Part shown: piece after piece, positions 48,650-57,157 of the stretch
Layout: every line of letters starts with the position of its first letter
How positions within the stretch are numbered: position 1 is the stretch's first letter
Position numbers and translations under genes: made by a program
NCBI RefSeq assembly: GCF_002277025.1
Contig: NZ_NIWD01000008.1
Coordinates: forward strand, 187,963 to 251,962
DNA: 64,000 bases
Direction: 5' to 3'
Source of the DNA: Sphingopyxis sp. GW247-27LB
GTDB taxonomy: Bacteria > Pseudomonadota > Alphaproteobacteria > Sphingomonadales > Sphingomonadaceae
Notes under the pieces: generated by a model
What the model was told of the DNA's origin: nothing
Database searches by the model: none
The model's input: the letters and a program-made list of their open reading frames with translations, nothing else

Positions 48650-49027
48650 TCAGCGCGCGAGCATCGGTCCGAGCGGCTGGCCGGCGAAGATGTGGACGTG
48701 GAGGTGCGGGATTTCCTGGTGGCTGTCGAAGCCGACGTTGGCGAGCAGGCGATAGCCCGGCGCGACGAGGCCCTGGTCGCGCGCGATCTGGCCGACGGCA
48801 CGGACGAAGCCCGCGATCTCTTCGGCGCTGCCGCGCTCCGAAAAATCGTCCCAGCTCACATAGGCGCCCTTGGGGATGACGAGGATGTGCAGCGGCGCCT
48901 GCGGATTGATGTCGTGGAAGGCGAGGGCATGCTCGTCCTCATAGACCTTCCGGCACGGCAGTTCGCCGCGCAGGATGCGCGCGAAGATATTGGTCTCGTC
49001 ATAGGGCAGGGTGGCGTCGATCGGCAT
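48650..49027 (-). CDS. hinT: HIT family protein (HinT-like)
   Basis: A 125-aa nucleotide-binding protein with the histidine triad HLHVHI near the C-terminus, preceded by ILVIPKGAYVSWDDF. HinT-type enzymes cleave AMP-lysine and other purine phosphoramidates. The N-terminus (NIFARILRGELPCRKVYEDEHALAFHDI) is fully typical. It lies 22 bp after hisE on the same strand, the usual alphaproteobacterial arrangement, and is probably co-transcribed with it. Confidence 0.95.
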   Translation of the reverse strand: MPIDATLPYDETNIFARILRGELPCRKVYEDEHALAFHDINPQAPLHILVIPKGAYVSWDDFSERGSAEEIAGFVRAVGQIARDQGLVAPGYRLLANVGFDSHQEIPHLHVHIFAGQPLGPMLAR

Positions 49028-49049
49028 GAAGGGCTCCTATGCGTCTTGT

Positions 49050-49376
49050 CTATTTCGGGCGGGCGGCTTTTTCGGCGTGGCCCGAGGTGCCGTGACGGCG
49101 CGCAAGCTCGGCCGCGACGGCGTCCCAGCCGAGACCGCGTTCGGCGAGCAGCACGGTCAGGTGGAAGATCAGGTCGGCGGCCTCGCCGGTCAGGGCGGCG
49201 TCGTCCTCGGTGAGCGCGGCGATGATCGTTTCGGTCGCCTCCTCGCCGAGCTTCTGCGCGATCTTGCCGCGGCCCTTCGCCGCGAGGCTCGCGACATAGG
49301 AGGCGCCGGCATCGCCCGAGGCGAGCCGGTCCTTCACCACCGCCTCGAGCTGCGTCAATGCGTCGCCGATCGCCAT
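49050..49376 (-). CDS. hisE: Phosphoribosyl-ATP pyrophosphatase
   Basis: A 108-aa all-alpha MazG-like enzyme that hydrolyses phosphoribosyl-ATP to phosphoribosyl-AMP in histidine synthesis. It shows YVASLAAKGRGKIAQKLGEEATETIIAA with the metal-binding EExxE pattern, and DLIFHLTVLLAERGL. The stand-alone length is usual when hisI is separate. The rest of the his operon is not in the window; upstream lies a repeat and the divergent ung gene. Confidence 0.94.
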   Translation of the reverse strand: MAIGDALTQLEAVVKDRLASGDAGASYVASLAAKGRGKIAQKLGEEATETIIAALTEDDAALTGEAADLIFHLTVLLAERGLGWDAVAAELARRHGTSGHAEKAARPK

Positions 49377-49404
49377 GTCGAAATCCTTTGGCTGCTAAAT
49401 ATCC

Positions 49405-49492
49405 CGTTCGCCCTGAGCTTGTCGAAGGGCCGTCCTTTCTTTTCGGGCGCTGGAAAGAAAGAACGGTGCTTCGACAAGCTCAGCACGAACGG
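49405..49492. repeat. Inverted repeat, GAGCTTGTCGAAGG family, second copy
   Basis: CGTTCGCCCTGAGCTTGTCG and the facing CGACAAGCTCAGCACGAACG pair across about 40 bp; the arms are those of 3051-3138. It fills most of the gap between divergent hisE and ung. Confidence 0.88.
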
Positions 49493-49567
49493 ATGAAAGG
49501 TTGCCCGATGGCCTAGCGGCGGATAACCCACTGGACAAGGCCGCGCGGCTCTGGTCGAAGGGCGCGC

Positions 49568-50281
49568 ATGGCCGAGGTCAAGCTTCATCCCGACTGGCTC
49601 GCGCGGATCGGCGGCGAGTTCGAACAACCCTATATGGCGGCGCTCAAGCAGTTCCTCGCGGGCGAGCGCGCGAAGGGCAAGGCGATCTATCCGCGCCCGC
49701 GCGACTGGTTCGCGGCGCTCGATGCGACGCCGCCGCAGGACGTCCGCGTCGTGATCCTGGGGCAGGACCCCTATCACGGGCCGGGACAGGCGCACGGGCT
49801 CTGCTTTTCGGTGCAGCCGGGTGTGCGCGTACCGCCAAGCCTCGTCAACATCTACAAGGAGATGCAGGCCGACATCGGCCTCCCGCCGGCGCGCCACGGC
49901 TATCTGAAGCATTGGGCCGAACAGGGCGTGCTGCTGCTCAACAATTGCCTGACGGTGGAAGCCGGAATGGCGGCGTCGCACCAGGGCAAGGGATGGGAGC
50001 GCTTCACCGATGCCGCGGTCGCCGCGGTCGCGGCCGACCCGGCGCCCAAGGTGTTCATCCTCTGGGGCAGCCACGCGCAGCGCAAGGCGGCGAACGTCCC
50101 GGGGCTTGGGCCGGGCAGCCCGCACCTGATCCTGCGCGCGCCGCACCCGTCGCCGCTGTCGGCGCACAACGGCTTCTTCGGCTCGAAGCCGTTCAGCCAG
50201 GCCAATGCGTTCCTCGAGGCGCATGGGCGCGGCGCGATCGACTGGCGGCTGCCCGAAACGGCGGACATCGACGCGGCATGA
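49568..50281 (+). CDS. ung: Uracil-DNA glycosylase
   Basis: A 237-aa family-1 enzyme that removes uracil from DNA. The water-activating motif [18 protein letters not shown] holds Asp67; the Leu-loop motif is [13 protein letters not shown] (His193); [12 protein letters not shown] is the uracil-binding strand. The length and N-terminus ([17 protein letters not shown]) are normal. It overlaps the TauE-like gene by ATGA, so the two are co-translated. Confidence 0.97.
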   Translation: MAEVKLHPDWLARIGGEFEQPYMAALKQFLAGERAKGKAIYPRPRDWFAALDATPPQDVRVVILGQDPYHGPGQAHGLCFSVQPGVRVPPSLVNIYKEMQADIGLPPARHGYLKHWAEQGVLLLNNCLTVEAGMAASHQGKGWERFTDAAVAAVAADPAPKVFILWGSHAQRKAANVPGLGPGSPHLILRAPHPSPLSAHNGFFGSKPFSQANAFLEAHGRGAIDWRLPETADIDAA

Positions 50282-51036
50282 ATCTGCTGGCCGATCCGGC
50301 GACGCTCGCGATGCTGGTTATCGCGGTGATCCTGCTCGGCATGGCGAAGGGCGGGCTGGCCGGGGCGGGCGCGCTCGCGACGCCGCTCGTCGCGCTCGTG
50401 CTGCCGCCGGCCACCGCCGCGGCGCTGCTGCTCCCCATCCTGATCGTGCAGGACGTCGTCAGCGTGTGGGCATTCCGCAAGACGTGGGACGGCTGGATCA
50501 TCGGCTGGATGCTCCCCGGCGCCGCGCTCGGCATCGCGGCGGGTTGGTTCTACGCCGACCGGGTGAACGAAGCGCAGCTGATGGCGGCGCTCGGCGCGAT
50601 CACGCTCGCCTTCGGCCTCTATCGCCTGTGGGTCGAACGCGGCGGGCGCATCGTGGCGGCGTCGCAATCGCCGGGCTGGGTCGGCACCCTGTTCGGCGGC
50701 CTGATGGGGCTGACGAGCCAGATCGCGCACGCGGGCGGTCCGCCGTTCCAGATGTGGGTGACGCCGCGCAAGCTGCCGCACCTGACCTTCATCGGGACCA
50801 GCGCGATCCTGTTCGCGATCGTCAACTGGATGAAGGTCCCCGCCTATCTCGCGCTCGGCGCCTTTCCGCACGAGGTGATCGTCGCGGCGCTGCTCCTGAT
50901 GCCGCTCGCGATCATCTCGACCCTGCTCACCGTGCGCTGGTTGAAGCGGATCGACGGCGCGCGCTTCTATGGCCTGATCTATGTCCTGATGGTGCTGCTC
51001 GGCGCCAAGCTGCTCTGGGACGGGGTCGCGGGGTGA
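50278..51036 (+). CDS. TSUP (TauE/SafE) family membrane protein
   Basis: A 252-aa membrane protein with about eight hydrophobic segments. The family hallmark near the N-terminus is [20 protein letters not shown], mirrored in the second half by [25 protein letters not shown] carriers are linked to export of sulfite, sulfoacetate or related organosulfur anions; the substrate here is unknown. It starts at ATG 50278 inside the ung stop and ends within the yaiI start (GTGA). Confidence 0.9.
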   Translation: MNLLADPATLAMLVIAVILLGMAKGGLAGAGALATPLVALVLPPATAAALLLPILIVQDVVSVWAFRKTWDGWIIGWMLPGAALGIAAGWFYADRVNEAQLMAALGAITLAFGLYRLWVERGGRIVAASQSPGWVGTLFGGLMGLTSQIAHAGGPPFQMWVTPRKLPHLTFIGTSAILFAIVNWMKVPAYLALGAFPHEVIVAALLLMPLAIISTLLTVRWLKRIDGARFYGLIYVLMVLLGAKLLWDGVAG

Positions 51037-51509
51037 GCGTGTCCGAAATTGCCTCTCCCTTCATATTGGTCGATGCCGACGCCTGCCCGGTGAAGGACGA
51101 GGTCTACCGCGTCGCGTGGCGGCATGGCGTCGCGGTGAAGATCGTCAGCAACAGCCGGCTGCGCGTTCCTGAGCATCCGCTGGTCGAGCGGGTGGTGGTC
51201 TCCGACGGCTTCGACGCCGCCGACGACTGGATCGCCGACGCCGCGACGCCGCGCAGCGTCGTGATCACCGCTGATATCCTGCTCGCCGACCGGGCGCTTA
51301 AGGCGGGGGCGGTGGCGCTCGCGCCGACGGGCAAGCCCTTCACCGCCGCGTCGATCGGCCCGGCGATCGCGACGCGCGCGATCATGGCCGATCTGCGTGC
51401 GGGCATGGGGAATGGCATCGGCGGTCCGCCGCCCTTCTCCAAGGCCGACCGCTCGCGATTCCTGCAGGAACTCGATGCCGTGCTGGTGCGGCTGAAACGC
51501 CAAGCGTAA
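51033..51509 (+). CDS. yaiI: YaiI/YqxD family (DUF188) protein
   Basis: A 158-aa protein with the DUF188 signature: ILVDADACPVKDEVYRVA at the start, SNSRLRVP, DAADDWIAD, ITADILLADRAL and the C-terminal GGPPPFSKADRSRFLQELD. It has a PIN-like acidic arrangement (DADACP, ADDWI, TADI), so a nuclease role has been suggested, but none is established. GTG 51033 overlaps the TSUP stop; GTG 51039 is a second in-frame choice. Confidence 0.92.
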   Translation: MSVSEIASPFILVDADACPVKDEVYRVAWRHGVAVKIVSNSRLRVPEHPLVERVVVSDGFDAADDWIADAATPRSVVITADILLADRALKAGAVALAPTGKPFTAASIGPAIATRAIMADLRAGMGNGIGGPPPFSKADRSRFLQELDAVLVRLKRQA

Positions 51510-51658
51510 GTTTCTTTCCTTCCCGTTCAAAGGTTTGTGCGAATTTTTCACGCCAGTGACCGCGATCACCACGGCGCGGGTCGCGGTGCGGCATAAGCGG
51601 GGCATCGGGACGCTCCCGAGACAGTTTTCGAAACCGACGACCCCCCGTTTGAAAGGAT

Positions 51659-51847
51659 ATGACGATGACCAGGAAGATGCTTGTTGCCCCCGTGATGGCG
51701 CTGACGATCGCGCTGACCGCGACCCCCGCGATGGCCCAGTCGGCGCAGCCGGCGCAGAGCGGGATGACGATTACTTCCAATCCGGTACAGATTCTGATCG
51801 GCCTGCTGCTCCCCGCGGTGCAGAAGATACGCGAAGCCGCGCGCTGA
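51659..51847 (+). CDS. Small exported peptide of unknown function
   Basis: A 62-aa protein: a strong signal peptide (residues 1-27, ending TPAMA-QS), a short Gln/Ser/Ala linker, then a hydrophobic and basic C-terminal helix (QILIGLLLPAVQKIREAAR). The mature peptide is only about 35 residues. GAAAGGA lies 6 bp upstream of ATG 51659; the second ATG (51665) is possible. A strong terminator follows, so it is a single-gene unit. The tail resembles the LLLPAVQ-REAAR segment of DUF1559 pilin-like proteins of planctomycetes, probably by convergence. Confidence 0.65.
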   Translation: MTMTRKMLVAPVMALTIALTATPAMAQSAQPAQSGMTITSNPVQILIGLLLPAVQKIREAAR

Positions 51848-51892
51848 CGTCTTTCACGCCCTGTTCGGGGGCCGGGATGGCGGCCCTCCGGA

Positions 51893-51930
51893 GCCCTCCC
51901 GCCGCGGTGACCCGGCGGGAGGGCTTTTGC
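51893..51930 (+). terminator. Intrinsic terminator
   Basis: GCCCTCCCGCCG and CGGCGGGAGGGC form a perfect 12-bp stem with an 8-base loop, followed by TTTTGC. It lies 45 bp after the small exported peptide gene. Confidence 0.9.
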
Positions 51931-52047
51931 TTGGGAAGAGGGTTTGCGGCCATATTCTCCCTTCCCGCCTGCGGAAGGGGCGGTCCTCGGGCGCAGCTTC
52001 CTCCCAACACCCTTGACCCGGCTCCCCCGCCGCCGCATCCTCGCAGC

Positions 52048-52389
52048 ATGGCGCGGACCTATACGAGCTTCGCCGATTTCTGGCCCTTCTACCTGCGCGA
52101 GCACAGCAAGCCCTCGACGCGGGCGCTGCACTATGTCGGGACGAGCCTGGTCGTGCTGATCGCGGTCGCCGCGATCGTCGCGGCGCGTTGGTGGTGGCTC
52201 GCGGCGCTGCCCGTGGCGGGCTATTTCTTTGCCTGGGTCGCGCATTTCGGGGTCGAGAAGAACCGGCCCGCGACCTTTACCTATCCGCTGTGGAGCCTCG
52301 CCGCCGATTTCCGAATGTGGGCGCTGTGGCTGACCGGGCGGCTGAGCCCTGAACTCGACCGGGCGGGGGTGGCGCGGGTTTCGCGCTGA
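52048..52389 (+). CDS. DUF962/Mpo1-like membrane protein
   Basis: A 113-aa protein with the DUF962 pattern: YTSFADFWPFYLREHSKPSTRALHYVGT split over two helices, FAWVAHFGVEKNRPATFTYPLWSL and FRMW. Three or four hydrophobic segments are present. Yeast Mpo1 is an iron-dependent dioxygenase for alpha-oxidation of 2-hydroxy fatty acids; the conserved histidines (HSKP, LHY, AHF) fit that, but the bacterial role is untested. The frame runs open upstream; ATG 52048 starts the family match. Confidence 0.88.
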   Translation: MARTYTSFADFWPFYLREHSKPSTRALHYVGTSLVVLIAVAAIVAARWWWLAALPVAGYFFAWVAHFGVEKNRPATFTYPLWSLAADFRMWALWLTGRLSPELDRAGVARVSR

Positions 52390-52412
52390 CCGCCGCCGAA
52401 CCCAAGGAGACG

Positions 52413-52844
52413 ATGATGACCGTGAACAGCGCAACCGCCCGCTACGAGGGTTTCGGCAAGGACGGCAAGGGGCATATCTGGACGAAGCGCGGCGCGCTCG
52501 ACGGCGAGCCCTATGGCTTCGCCTCGCGCTTCGAGGACGGGCCCGGCACCAACCCCGAGGAACTGATCGCCGCCGCGCATGCGGCCTGTTTCACCATGGC
52601 GCTGTCCTTCGGGCTGGCGCGTGCGGGCCATTCGGACGGGCAGCTCGACACGCGCGCCGAAGTGACGCTGGACCGCGACGGCGAGGGTTTCAAGGTGACG
52701 AAATCGGCGTTGACGCTGACCGCGAAAGTCCCGGGAATCGCGGCCGACGATTTCGCCCGGCTCGCCGCGGACGCCGAAGCGAACTGCCCGATCTCGAAGC
52801 TGCTCAATTGCGAGATCACCCTCGCGCACAATCTCGAAAATTAG
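52413..52844 (+). CDS. osmC: OsmC family peroxidase
   Basis: A 143-aa thiol peroxidase of the OsmC/Ohr class. It holds ARYEGFGKDGKGHIWT, the Glu-bearing GTNPEELIAAAHAACFTMAL with the peroxidatic Cys, and the resolving Cys in ANCPISKLLN. OsmC proteins reduce organic hydroperoxides. ATGATG gives two possible starts (52413 or 52416), after AAGGAGAC. Its 3-prime end overlaps that of the convergent 2H phosphoesterase by 4 bp. Confidence 0.95.
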   Translation: MMTVNSATARYEGFGKDGKGHIWTKRGALDGEPYGFASRFEDGPGTNPEELIAAAHAACFTMALSFGLARAGHSDGQLDTRAEVTLDRDGEGFKVTKSALTLTAKVPGIAADDFARLAADAEANCPISKLLNCEITLAHNLEN

Positions 52845-53473
52845 GCGGCTCGAAGAGTCGGCGGCGGGGGTGACCCGTCTTCGGTCATGAAAGCAAAAGC
52901 CGACTGCGCCGGAGGGAGCAGCGGCCAGCGATGGAGCACGATGTGTTCGCGTCCCCGGGCGTCGACCCTCGGGCGGCTTTCGATCAACAGCAACGCATCG
53001 GGTGTCCAGTGATGGATGACATCGAACGCATCGAAGGTCGAACGATCGTAGCCCAGCGTGATATGCGGACGCAGTCCCGAGCGACGATGCAGCGGTGCGA
53101 TGCCGTAGCCCGCGAGCATTTTCGCGATGGCATCGAAGAAACCCCTGATCTCCGTCGATCTGCCGCGCGTGACGAGTTCGGCGCCCATCGCCCGGCCATG
53201 AACGCGGCCAAAGCGGATCGGCGCCGCGGGCGGCAGACTGGTTCCCAAGGCGGCAACGACGCGGCTTTTCAGGAACAAGTCGCGCTGCAGGGTTTCGCCG
53301 ACGACGCATAGCGTGAGATGAAGCATGTCAGGCTCGACGGCTCGGCCGGCTTGACCGGCCCGTCGCTGCCACTCGGCGAACGATGAACGCAGAACCAAGG
53401 GCAATTGGAAACCGAGAAAGGTGCGAATGATCGGACTGGACACGGCATTTCTCCGACTCGGGAATGTTCCCAT
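52841..53473 (-). CDS. 2-prime-5-prime RNA ligase/2H phosphoesterase family protein (first)
   Basis: A 210-aa protein with two HxT/S-type motifs of the 2H superfamily: HLTLCVVG (about residue 52) and HITLGYD (about 138). LigT-like members cut or join 2-prime,5-prime phosphodiesters or open cyclic phosphates in RNA. ATG 53473 gives MGTFPSRR; a shorter form starting nearer FLGFQLP is possible because no clear ribosome site is visible. The gene is less GC-biased than its neighbours at the 5-prime end. A second 2H protein is at 61146. Confidence 0.82.
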   Translation of the reverse strand: MGTFPSRRNAVSSPIIRTFLGFQLPLVLRSSFAEWQRRAGQAGRAVEPDMLHLTLCVVGETLQRDLFLKSRVVAALGTSLPPAAPIRFGRVHGRAMGAELVTRGRSTEIRGFFDAIAKMLAGYGIAPLHRRSGLRPHITLGYDRSTFDAFDVIHHWTPDALLLIESRPRVDARGREHIVLHRWPLLPPAQSAFAFMTEDGSPPPPTLRAA

Positions 53474-53575
53474 TATGTTCTCATCGGGAACAAGAGTCGA
53501 ATCGGGCGGAAGTTGGACTCCCGATCAGGTCTGGCATAAAGTGACATCGGTTACCGCTGACACGGGAGATCGACG

Positions 53576-54124
53576 ATGCGCAGGCGAATGGCAGCGATGC
53601 TGGTGATCCTACTGACGGCGGCGTGCGGCGCGCCGTCCGACCAGCCCAAGGCGGACGATGGGGCGGCGAAGGCGGTGTTGCCCGCGGGGCCTGCGGCGAA
53701 AGTCGACACGGTCGCGGCGGTGGATCTGCCCGCGGGGGTGCGCGAGGCGGCGCTGGCGCGCGTACCCGGCCTGACGATCGCCGGCGCCGAGCGCAAGCAG
53801 CGCGACGGAATGACCTTCTACGATGTCGAGGGCACGCGCCCCGATGGCAGCGAGGTCGAGCTCGACATGCTCGAAGATAAGGGACGCTTCACCGTCGTCG
53901 AGGTGCAGCGCGACATCGCCTGGGCCGATGCGCCGCCGGCGGTAATCGCCGCTGCCAAGGCCGCGCCCGATGCGTTCGAGCCGGCGCGCGTGATCGAAAG
54001 CACGCAGGAGGACGGCACGGTGATCTATGAACTGTTCGCGGCGGGCAAGCCCGGCGAGCCCGCCGCCGAGATCGACTGGAAGGACGGCAAGGCGGCGCTG
54101 CGGCGCGAGCGCGCGATCTATTGA
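53576..54124 (+). CDS. Hypothetical lipoprotein with a PepSY-like domain
   Basis: A 182-aa protein with a lipobox-like signal (LLTAAC, Cys17). The mature part has two similar stretches, VREAALARVPGLTIAGAERKQ and PPAVIAAAKAAPDAFEPARVI, each followed by an acidic YDVEG or YELFA strand. This helix-then-strand repeat is what PepSY-like periplasmic domains show. Function unknown. It ends overlapping the stop of the convergent ABM-domain gene by 7 bp. Confidence 0.72.
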   Translation: MRRRMAAMLVILLTAACGAPSDQPKADDGAAKAVLPAGPAAKVDTVAAVDLPAGVREAALARVPGLTIAGAERKQRDGMTFYDVEGTRPDGSEVELDMLEDKGRFTVVEVQRDIAWADAPPAVIAAAKAAPDAFEPARVIESTQEDGTVIYELFAAGKPGEPAAEIDWKDGKAALRRERAIY

Positions 54125-54456
54125 TCGCCGGCCGCGGGGTCGGTCAGATCGTCGGTGACCTCGAGCAGCAGCAGCGGCGCGTCGCCCGCATCGGCGATCG
54201 CATCGACGAAGGCGGCGCGCGTTGCGGGCTCGTCATAGACCATCTTCGCGTCGAACGCCGCCTGCCAGGTCGCGCGGTCGGGCCATTCGGCGATGCCGAT
54301 GAAGCGCGCCGCGCCGGCGGGGCCGTCCTCGCGGTGGAGGCGCGAGCCGAGCGAGCCGTATTTCGCGCGGATCAACTCGGTCCCGCGGCGCCAGGCGGCG
54401 CGGAACTGCTCTTCCTTGCCCGGGTGCACCTTCCACCAATAGGCGGCGACGAACAT
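54118..54456 (-). CDS. Antibiotic biosynthesis monooxygenase-like (ABM) domain protein
   Basis: A 112-aa protein of the dimeric ferredoxin-like barrel type: FVAAYWWKVHPGKEEQFRAAW at the start, GSLGSRLHRE, ARFIGIAEWPDRATWQAAF and the closing PLLLLEV strand. ABM-fold proteins include haem-degrading and quinone-forming monooxygenases, but many have no known activity. ATG 54456 is preceded by GAAGG, and the frame upstream reads through the next gene without family match. It follows the lipoprotein gene by 10 bp. Confidence 0.8.
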   Translation of the reverse strand: MFVAAYWWKVHPGKEEQFRAAWRRGTELIRAKYGSLGSRLHREDGPAGAARFIGIAEWPDRATWQAAFDAKMVYDEPATRAAFVDAIADAGDAPLLLLEVTDDLTDPAAGDQ

Positions 54457-54466
54457 CGTCCGGCCT

Positions 54467-54976
54467 TCAATCCTGCCCGAGCTGGCAATTGCCGTCGCGC
54501 CATTCCTCGGTCCCCGCGGCAAGGAACCAGTGCGAGCGGTCGCGGTCGACCGCTTCGTCATAATAGCAGACGTCGGTCGCGCCCGTCGCGGGGTCGACGA
54601 GGACCGACCATTGGTGCGGGCCGCAATTATGCGCCTCGCACGCCCAGGCCGCGACCTTGCCCTCATAGGTCTCGATCGGCGCCGCGGGACCGGCGAGCGT
54701 TTCGATCGTCCGGCGCACGTCGGCGTCCTTGACGGTCCGGGCGATGCCCACCTTCACCGCGGGATGATCGTTCCACGCAACCCCGTTTACCGTGTCGAAC
54801 GGATAGTGGCCGACATAGGCGGCGAGGCCGGTATCGGCCTTCGGCGCGGGCGCGGCGGCGGTCGCGGGCTGGGCGCCGGGCGTTTCGGACGCATCGGCGG
54901 TCTTCGCGCTCGGGCCGCAGCCGGCGAGCGTCAGCGCGGCAAGCGCGGCGAGGGTGGACAGGCGGCGGTCGGTCAT
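54467..54976 (-). CDS. Hypothetical lipoprotein
   Basis: A 169-aa protein with lipobox LTLAGC (Cys20) and an Ala/Pro-rich linker to residue 48. The mature domain is soluble with six cysteines, including AWACEAHNCGPHQW, VCYYDE and GNCQLG. GHYPFDTVNGV and IETYEGKVAAWACEAHNC suggest a lysozyme-inhibitor-like fold, but I cannot name the family. Position before the ABM gene suggests a two-gene unit. Confidence 0.75.
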   Translation of the reverse strand: MTDRRLSTLAALAALTLAGCGPSAKTADASETPGAQPATAAAPAPKADTGLAAYVGHYPFDTVNGVAWNDHPAVKVGIARTVKDADVRRTIETLAGPAAPIETYEGKVAAWACEAHNCGPHQWSVLVDPATGATDVCYYDEAVDRDRSHWFLAAGTEEWRDGNCQLGQD

Positions 54977-55030
54977 GGCGGTCTCCCTTCGGAAAAGGCT
55001 TATGCCATGGCCGGCCGGCCGCCGGAAGCC

Positions 55031-55480
55031 TCAGCGGCAGCGGACGTCGTCGTCGCCGCCCCGGTCGATCGCGCGTCCCGCGACCGCGCCGCCGATCGCG
55101 CCGAGCACGGTGCCCAGCGTCTTCGAATCGCCCGGGGCGATGACGTTGCCGAGGGCTCCGCCGGCGATGCCGCCGACGATGAGCCCGGTCGTGCCGTCGG
55201 AGCGGCGGCAGTAATATTTGCCGTTGCGCCCGCGATAGACGCGGTCGTCGCGGTTCAGCCGGCGCTCGCGGTAGCGTCGGTCGCCCCGGTAGTAATTGTC
55301 GGCATAATAGCCGCCGTAGCGCGGGTCGGGATTGTTGTAGTCGTAGCGGCCATAACGGTCGTGGTAGGCGCTGTCGTAATAGCCGTAGCCGCCGTCGTCA
55401 TAGCCGTAGCCGCCGGTCGAGGCGCAGCCGCCGGCGAGCGCGGTCGCGGCCGCGAGCGGGAGGAGGGGGAGGATTTTCAT
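55031..55480 (-). CDS. Glycine-zipper outer-membrane lipoprotein
   Basis: A 149-aa protein: lipobox ALAGGC (Cys19), a Tyr/Gly/Arg/Asp-rich region of about 60 residues (GGYGYDDGGYGYYDSAY and on), the CRRSDGTTG turn, and a C-terminal glycine zipper (GLIVGGIAGGALGNVIA; LGAIGGAVAGRAID). This layout matches the 17-kDa surface antigen (rickettsial) family. AGGAGACC lies upstream of ATG 55480. The role is probably structural in the outer membrane. Confidence 0.85.
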   Translation of the reverse strand: MKILPLLPLAAATALAGGCASTGGYGYDDGGYGYYDSAYHDRYGRYDYNNPDPRYGGYYADNYYRGDRRYRERRLNRDDRVYRGRNGKYYCRRSDGTTGLIVGGIAGGALGNVIAPGDSKTLGTVLGAIGGAVAGRAIDRGGDDDVRCR

Positions 55481-55587
55481 CGAAGGTCTCCTGACTTGGC
55501 CGGCGTAGGCGACGCTCGGGCGGGGCAAGCCGGCAATGGACCCGATGAATAGACCCCTCAGGCGGCCGGGAGTTCCGCGCCGCGGAC

Positions 55588-56082
55588 TCAGTCGGTCGCG
55601 GCGCCTTGCGGGATCGGGATGCGGGTGACCTGGATATGCACGGCCTGCCAGCCGCCGGCACGGCGGTGGAAGACATCGGTGTAGCGCAGGCGGACGCGGA
55701 AGGGCTGACCGGCCGAGCGGCCCGACAATATCGCCTCCGCGCTGGCGAGTCCGGCGTCGCTCCCGAGCGGGGTGATCACGCGATCGGAGAGCCGGACGGG
55801 GTCGTAGCTGTCGTCCGCGCCGGTCCAGCCGGCGATGAAGTCCCGCTTGCCCTGCCGCTTGCCGCTGCCGTCGATATAGACGAGATCGTCGGCGACCATC
55901 GTGTCGAGCTTCGCGCCGTCCTTGGCGATCTGCGCCGCGTCGAAGGCATCGGCGAAGGCGGTAAGATCGGCGACGCTCGCCGCCCCCGCCAGATCGCGCG
56001 GCGCGGCGCCGCACGCCGAAAGCGCCAGCGCCATCGCGCCCAGCGTTCCCGCCGCGGACCCGCGTGTCCAGAGCCTGACCAT
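55588..56082 (-). CDS. NTF2-like (DUF4440/SnoaL) lipoprotein
   Basis: A 164-aa protein with a lipobox (LALSAC, Cys24) and one NTF2-like domain: LTAFADAFDAAQIAKDGAKLDTM, then VADDLVYIDGSGKRQGKRDFI, and the closing YTDVFHRRAGGWQAVHIQVT. Such domains bind small ligands or act in diverse enzymes. GGGAGG precedes ATG 56082, which decides the start against a longer open frame. It is divergent from nat. Confidence 0.85.
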   Translation of the reverse strand: MVRLWTRGSAAGTLGAMALALSACGAAPRDLAGAASVADLTAFADAFDAAQIAKDGAKLDTMVADDLVYIDGSGKRQGKRDFIAGWTGADDSYDPVRLSDRVITPLGSDAGLASAEAILSGRSAGQPFRVRLRYTDVFHRRAGGWQAVHIQVTRIPIPQGAATD

Positions 56083-56233
56083 ATGCGTATCCTCCCGCTG
56101 TGGCCCCCGCCGCCCCCGGGTCATAGCAGGACCGCGGCGCCCCGCAATCGGCCCTCGCGGTCCGGCGCTTGACCTCAACCCCCGTTGAGCTTTCATAAGC
56201 GCGGGCAGTGATTCGCGAGACGGAGCTTCGCCC

Positions 56234-57103
56234 ATGCTGTACCGCCCCCTGCCGACCGAGTGCGACGCCATTCCGACGCCCGATCCCGATCCCTTCCTGC
56301 GGCGCTATCTGGCGCGGATCGGCTATGCGGGCCCCGTGGAGCCGACGCTCGAGGTGCTGCGCGCGCTGCAGGCGGCGCATATCGCGGCGATCCCGTTCGA
56401 GGCGTTCGACGCGCTCGTCGAGGGCGGGGTCGACATCGATCCCGCGGCGATCGAGGCGAAGCTGGTCGATGCCGGGCGCGGCGGATATTGCTTCGAACAG
56501 AACGGCCTGTTCCTGCGCGCGCTGCGCGCGGTCGGCTTCGACGCCGAGGGGCTGCTCGGCCGGGTGCGCTGGATGCGGCCGCCCGGCGCGCCGCCGACGC
56601 CGCGCAGTCATATGGTGCTGCGGGTGCGGATCGACGGGCGGCCGTGGCTCGCCGACGTCGGTTTCGGGTCGGCGGTGCCGCCCGCGCCGCTCGCGATGGA
56701 CAGCGAAGCGCCCCAGCCGACCGCGCACGAGACCTATCGCGTCGTGCGGCGCGGCGACCGGTGGAGCGTGCGGATCGCGATCGAGGGCGAGTGGCTGCCC
56801 GTCTACACGATCGACGACGCGGTGCCCCCCGCGATCGATTACACCGTCGCCAACTGGTACACGTCGACCCATCCCGATTCGCATTTCCGCCATCAGCTGA
56901 TCGCGGCGCGGACGACCCCTGCGGCGCGCTATGCGCTGCGCGACAACCGGCTGACGATCCGCCATGCGGACGGCTCCACCGAGCGCCGCTATCTGACCGC
57001 CGCAGCGATCGAGGCGGCGCTCGCCGAACTGTTCGGCCTGCCGGTGCGCCCGCACTGGCGCGCCGCGATCGAGCGCGCGGCGACGGCGGAGGTCGAGGGG
57101 TAG
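56234..57103 (+). CDS. nat: Arylamine N-acetyltransferase
   Basis: A 289-aa enzyme that transfers acetyl groups from acetyl-CoA to arylamines and hydrazines. The Cys-His-Asp triad is complete: Cys86 in RGGYCFEQNGLF, His in SHMVLRV and Asp in LADVGFG. IPFEAFD precedes the Cys. The length is at the upper end of the family (usual 270-285) because of a longer N-terminus. In soil bacteria NATs modify xenobiotics and arylamine-derived antibiotics. Confidence 0.95.
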   Translation: MLYRPLPTECDAIPTPDPDPFLRRYLARIGYAGPVEPTLEVLRALQAAHIAAIPFEAFDALVEGGVDIDPAAIEAKLVDAGRGGYCFEQNGLFLRALRAVGFDAEGLLGRVRWMRPPGAPPTPRSHMVLRVRIDGRPWLADVGFGSAVPPAPLAMDSEAPQPTAHETYRVVRRGDRWSVRIAIEGEWLPVYTIDDAVPPAIDYTVANWYTSTHPDSHFRHQLIAARTTPAARYALRDNRLTIRHADGSTERRYLTAAAIEAALAELFGLPVRPHWRAAIERAATAEVEG

Positions 57104-57157
57104 GAACCTTCGCGGCCGCGCCGGGGTTGTTCGGGATATCCAGCGGGAGACGAGAGG

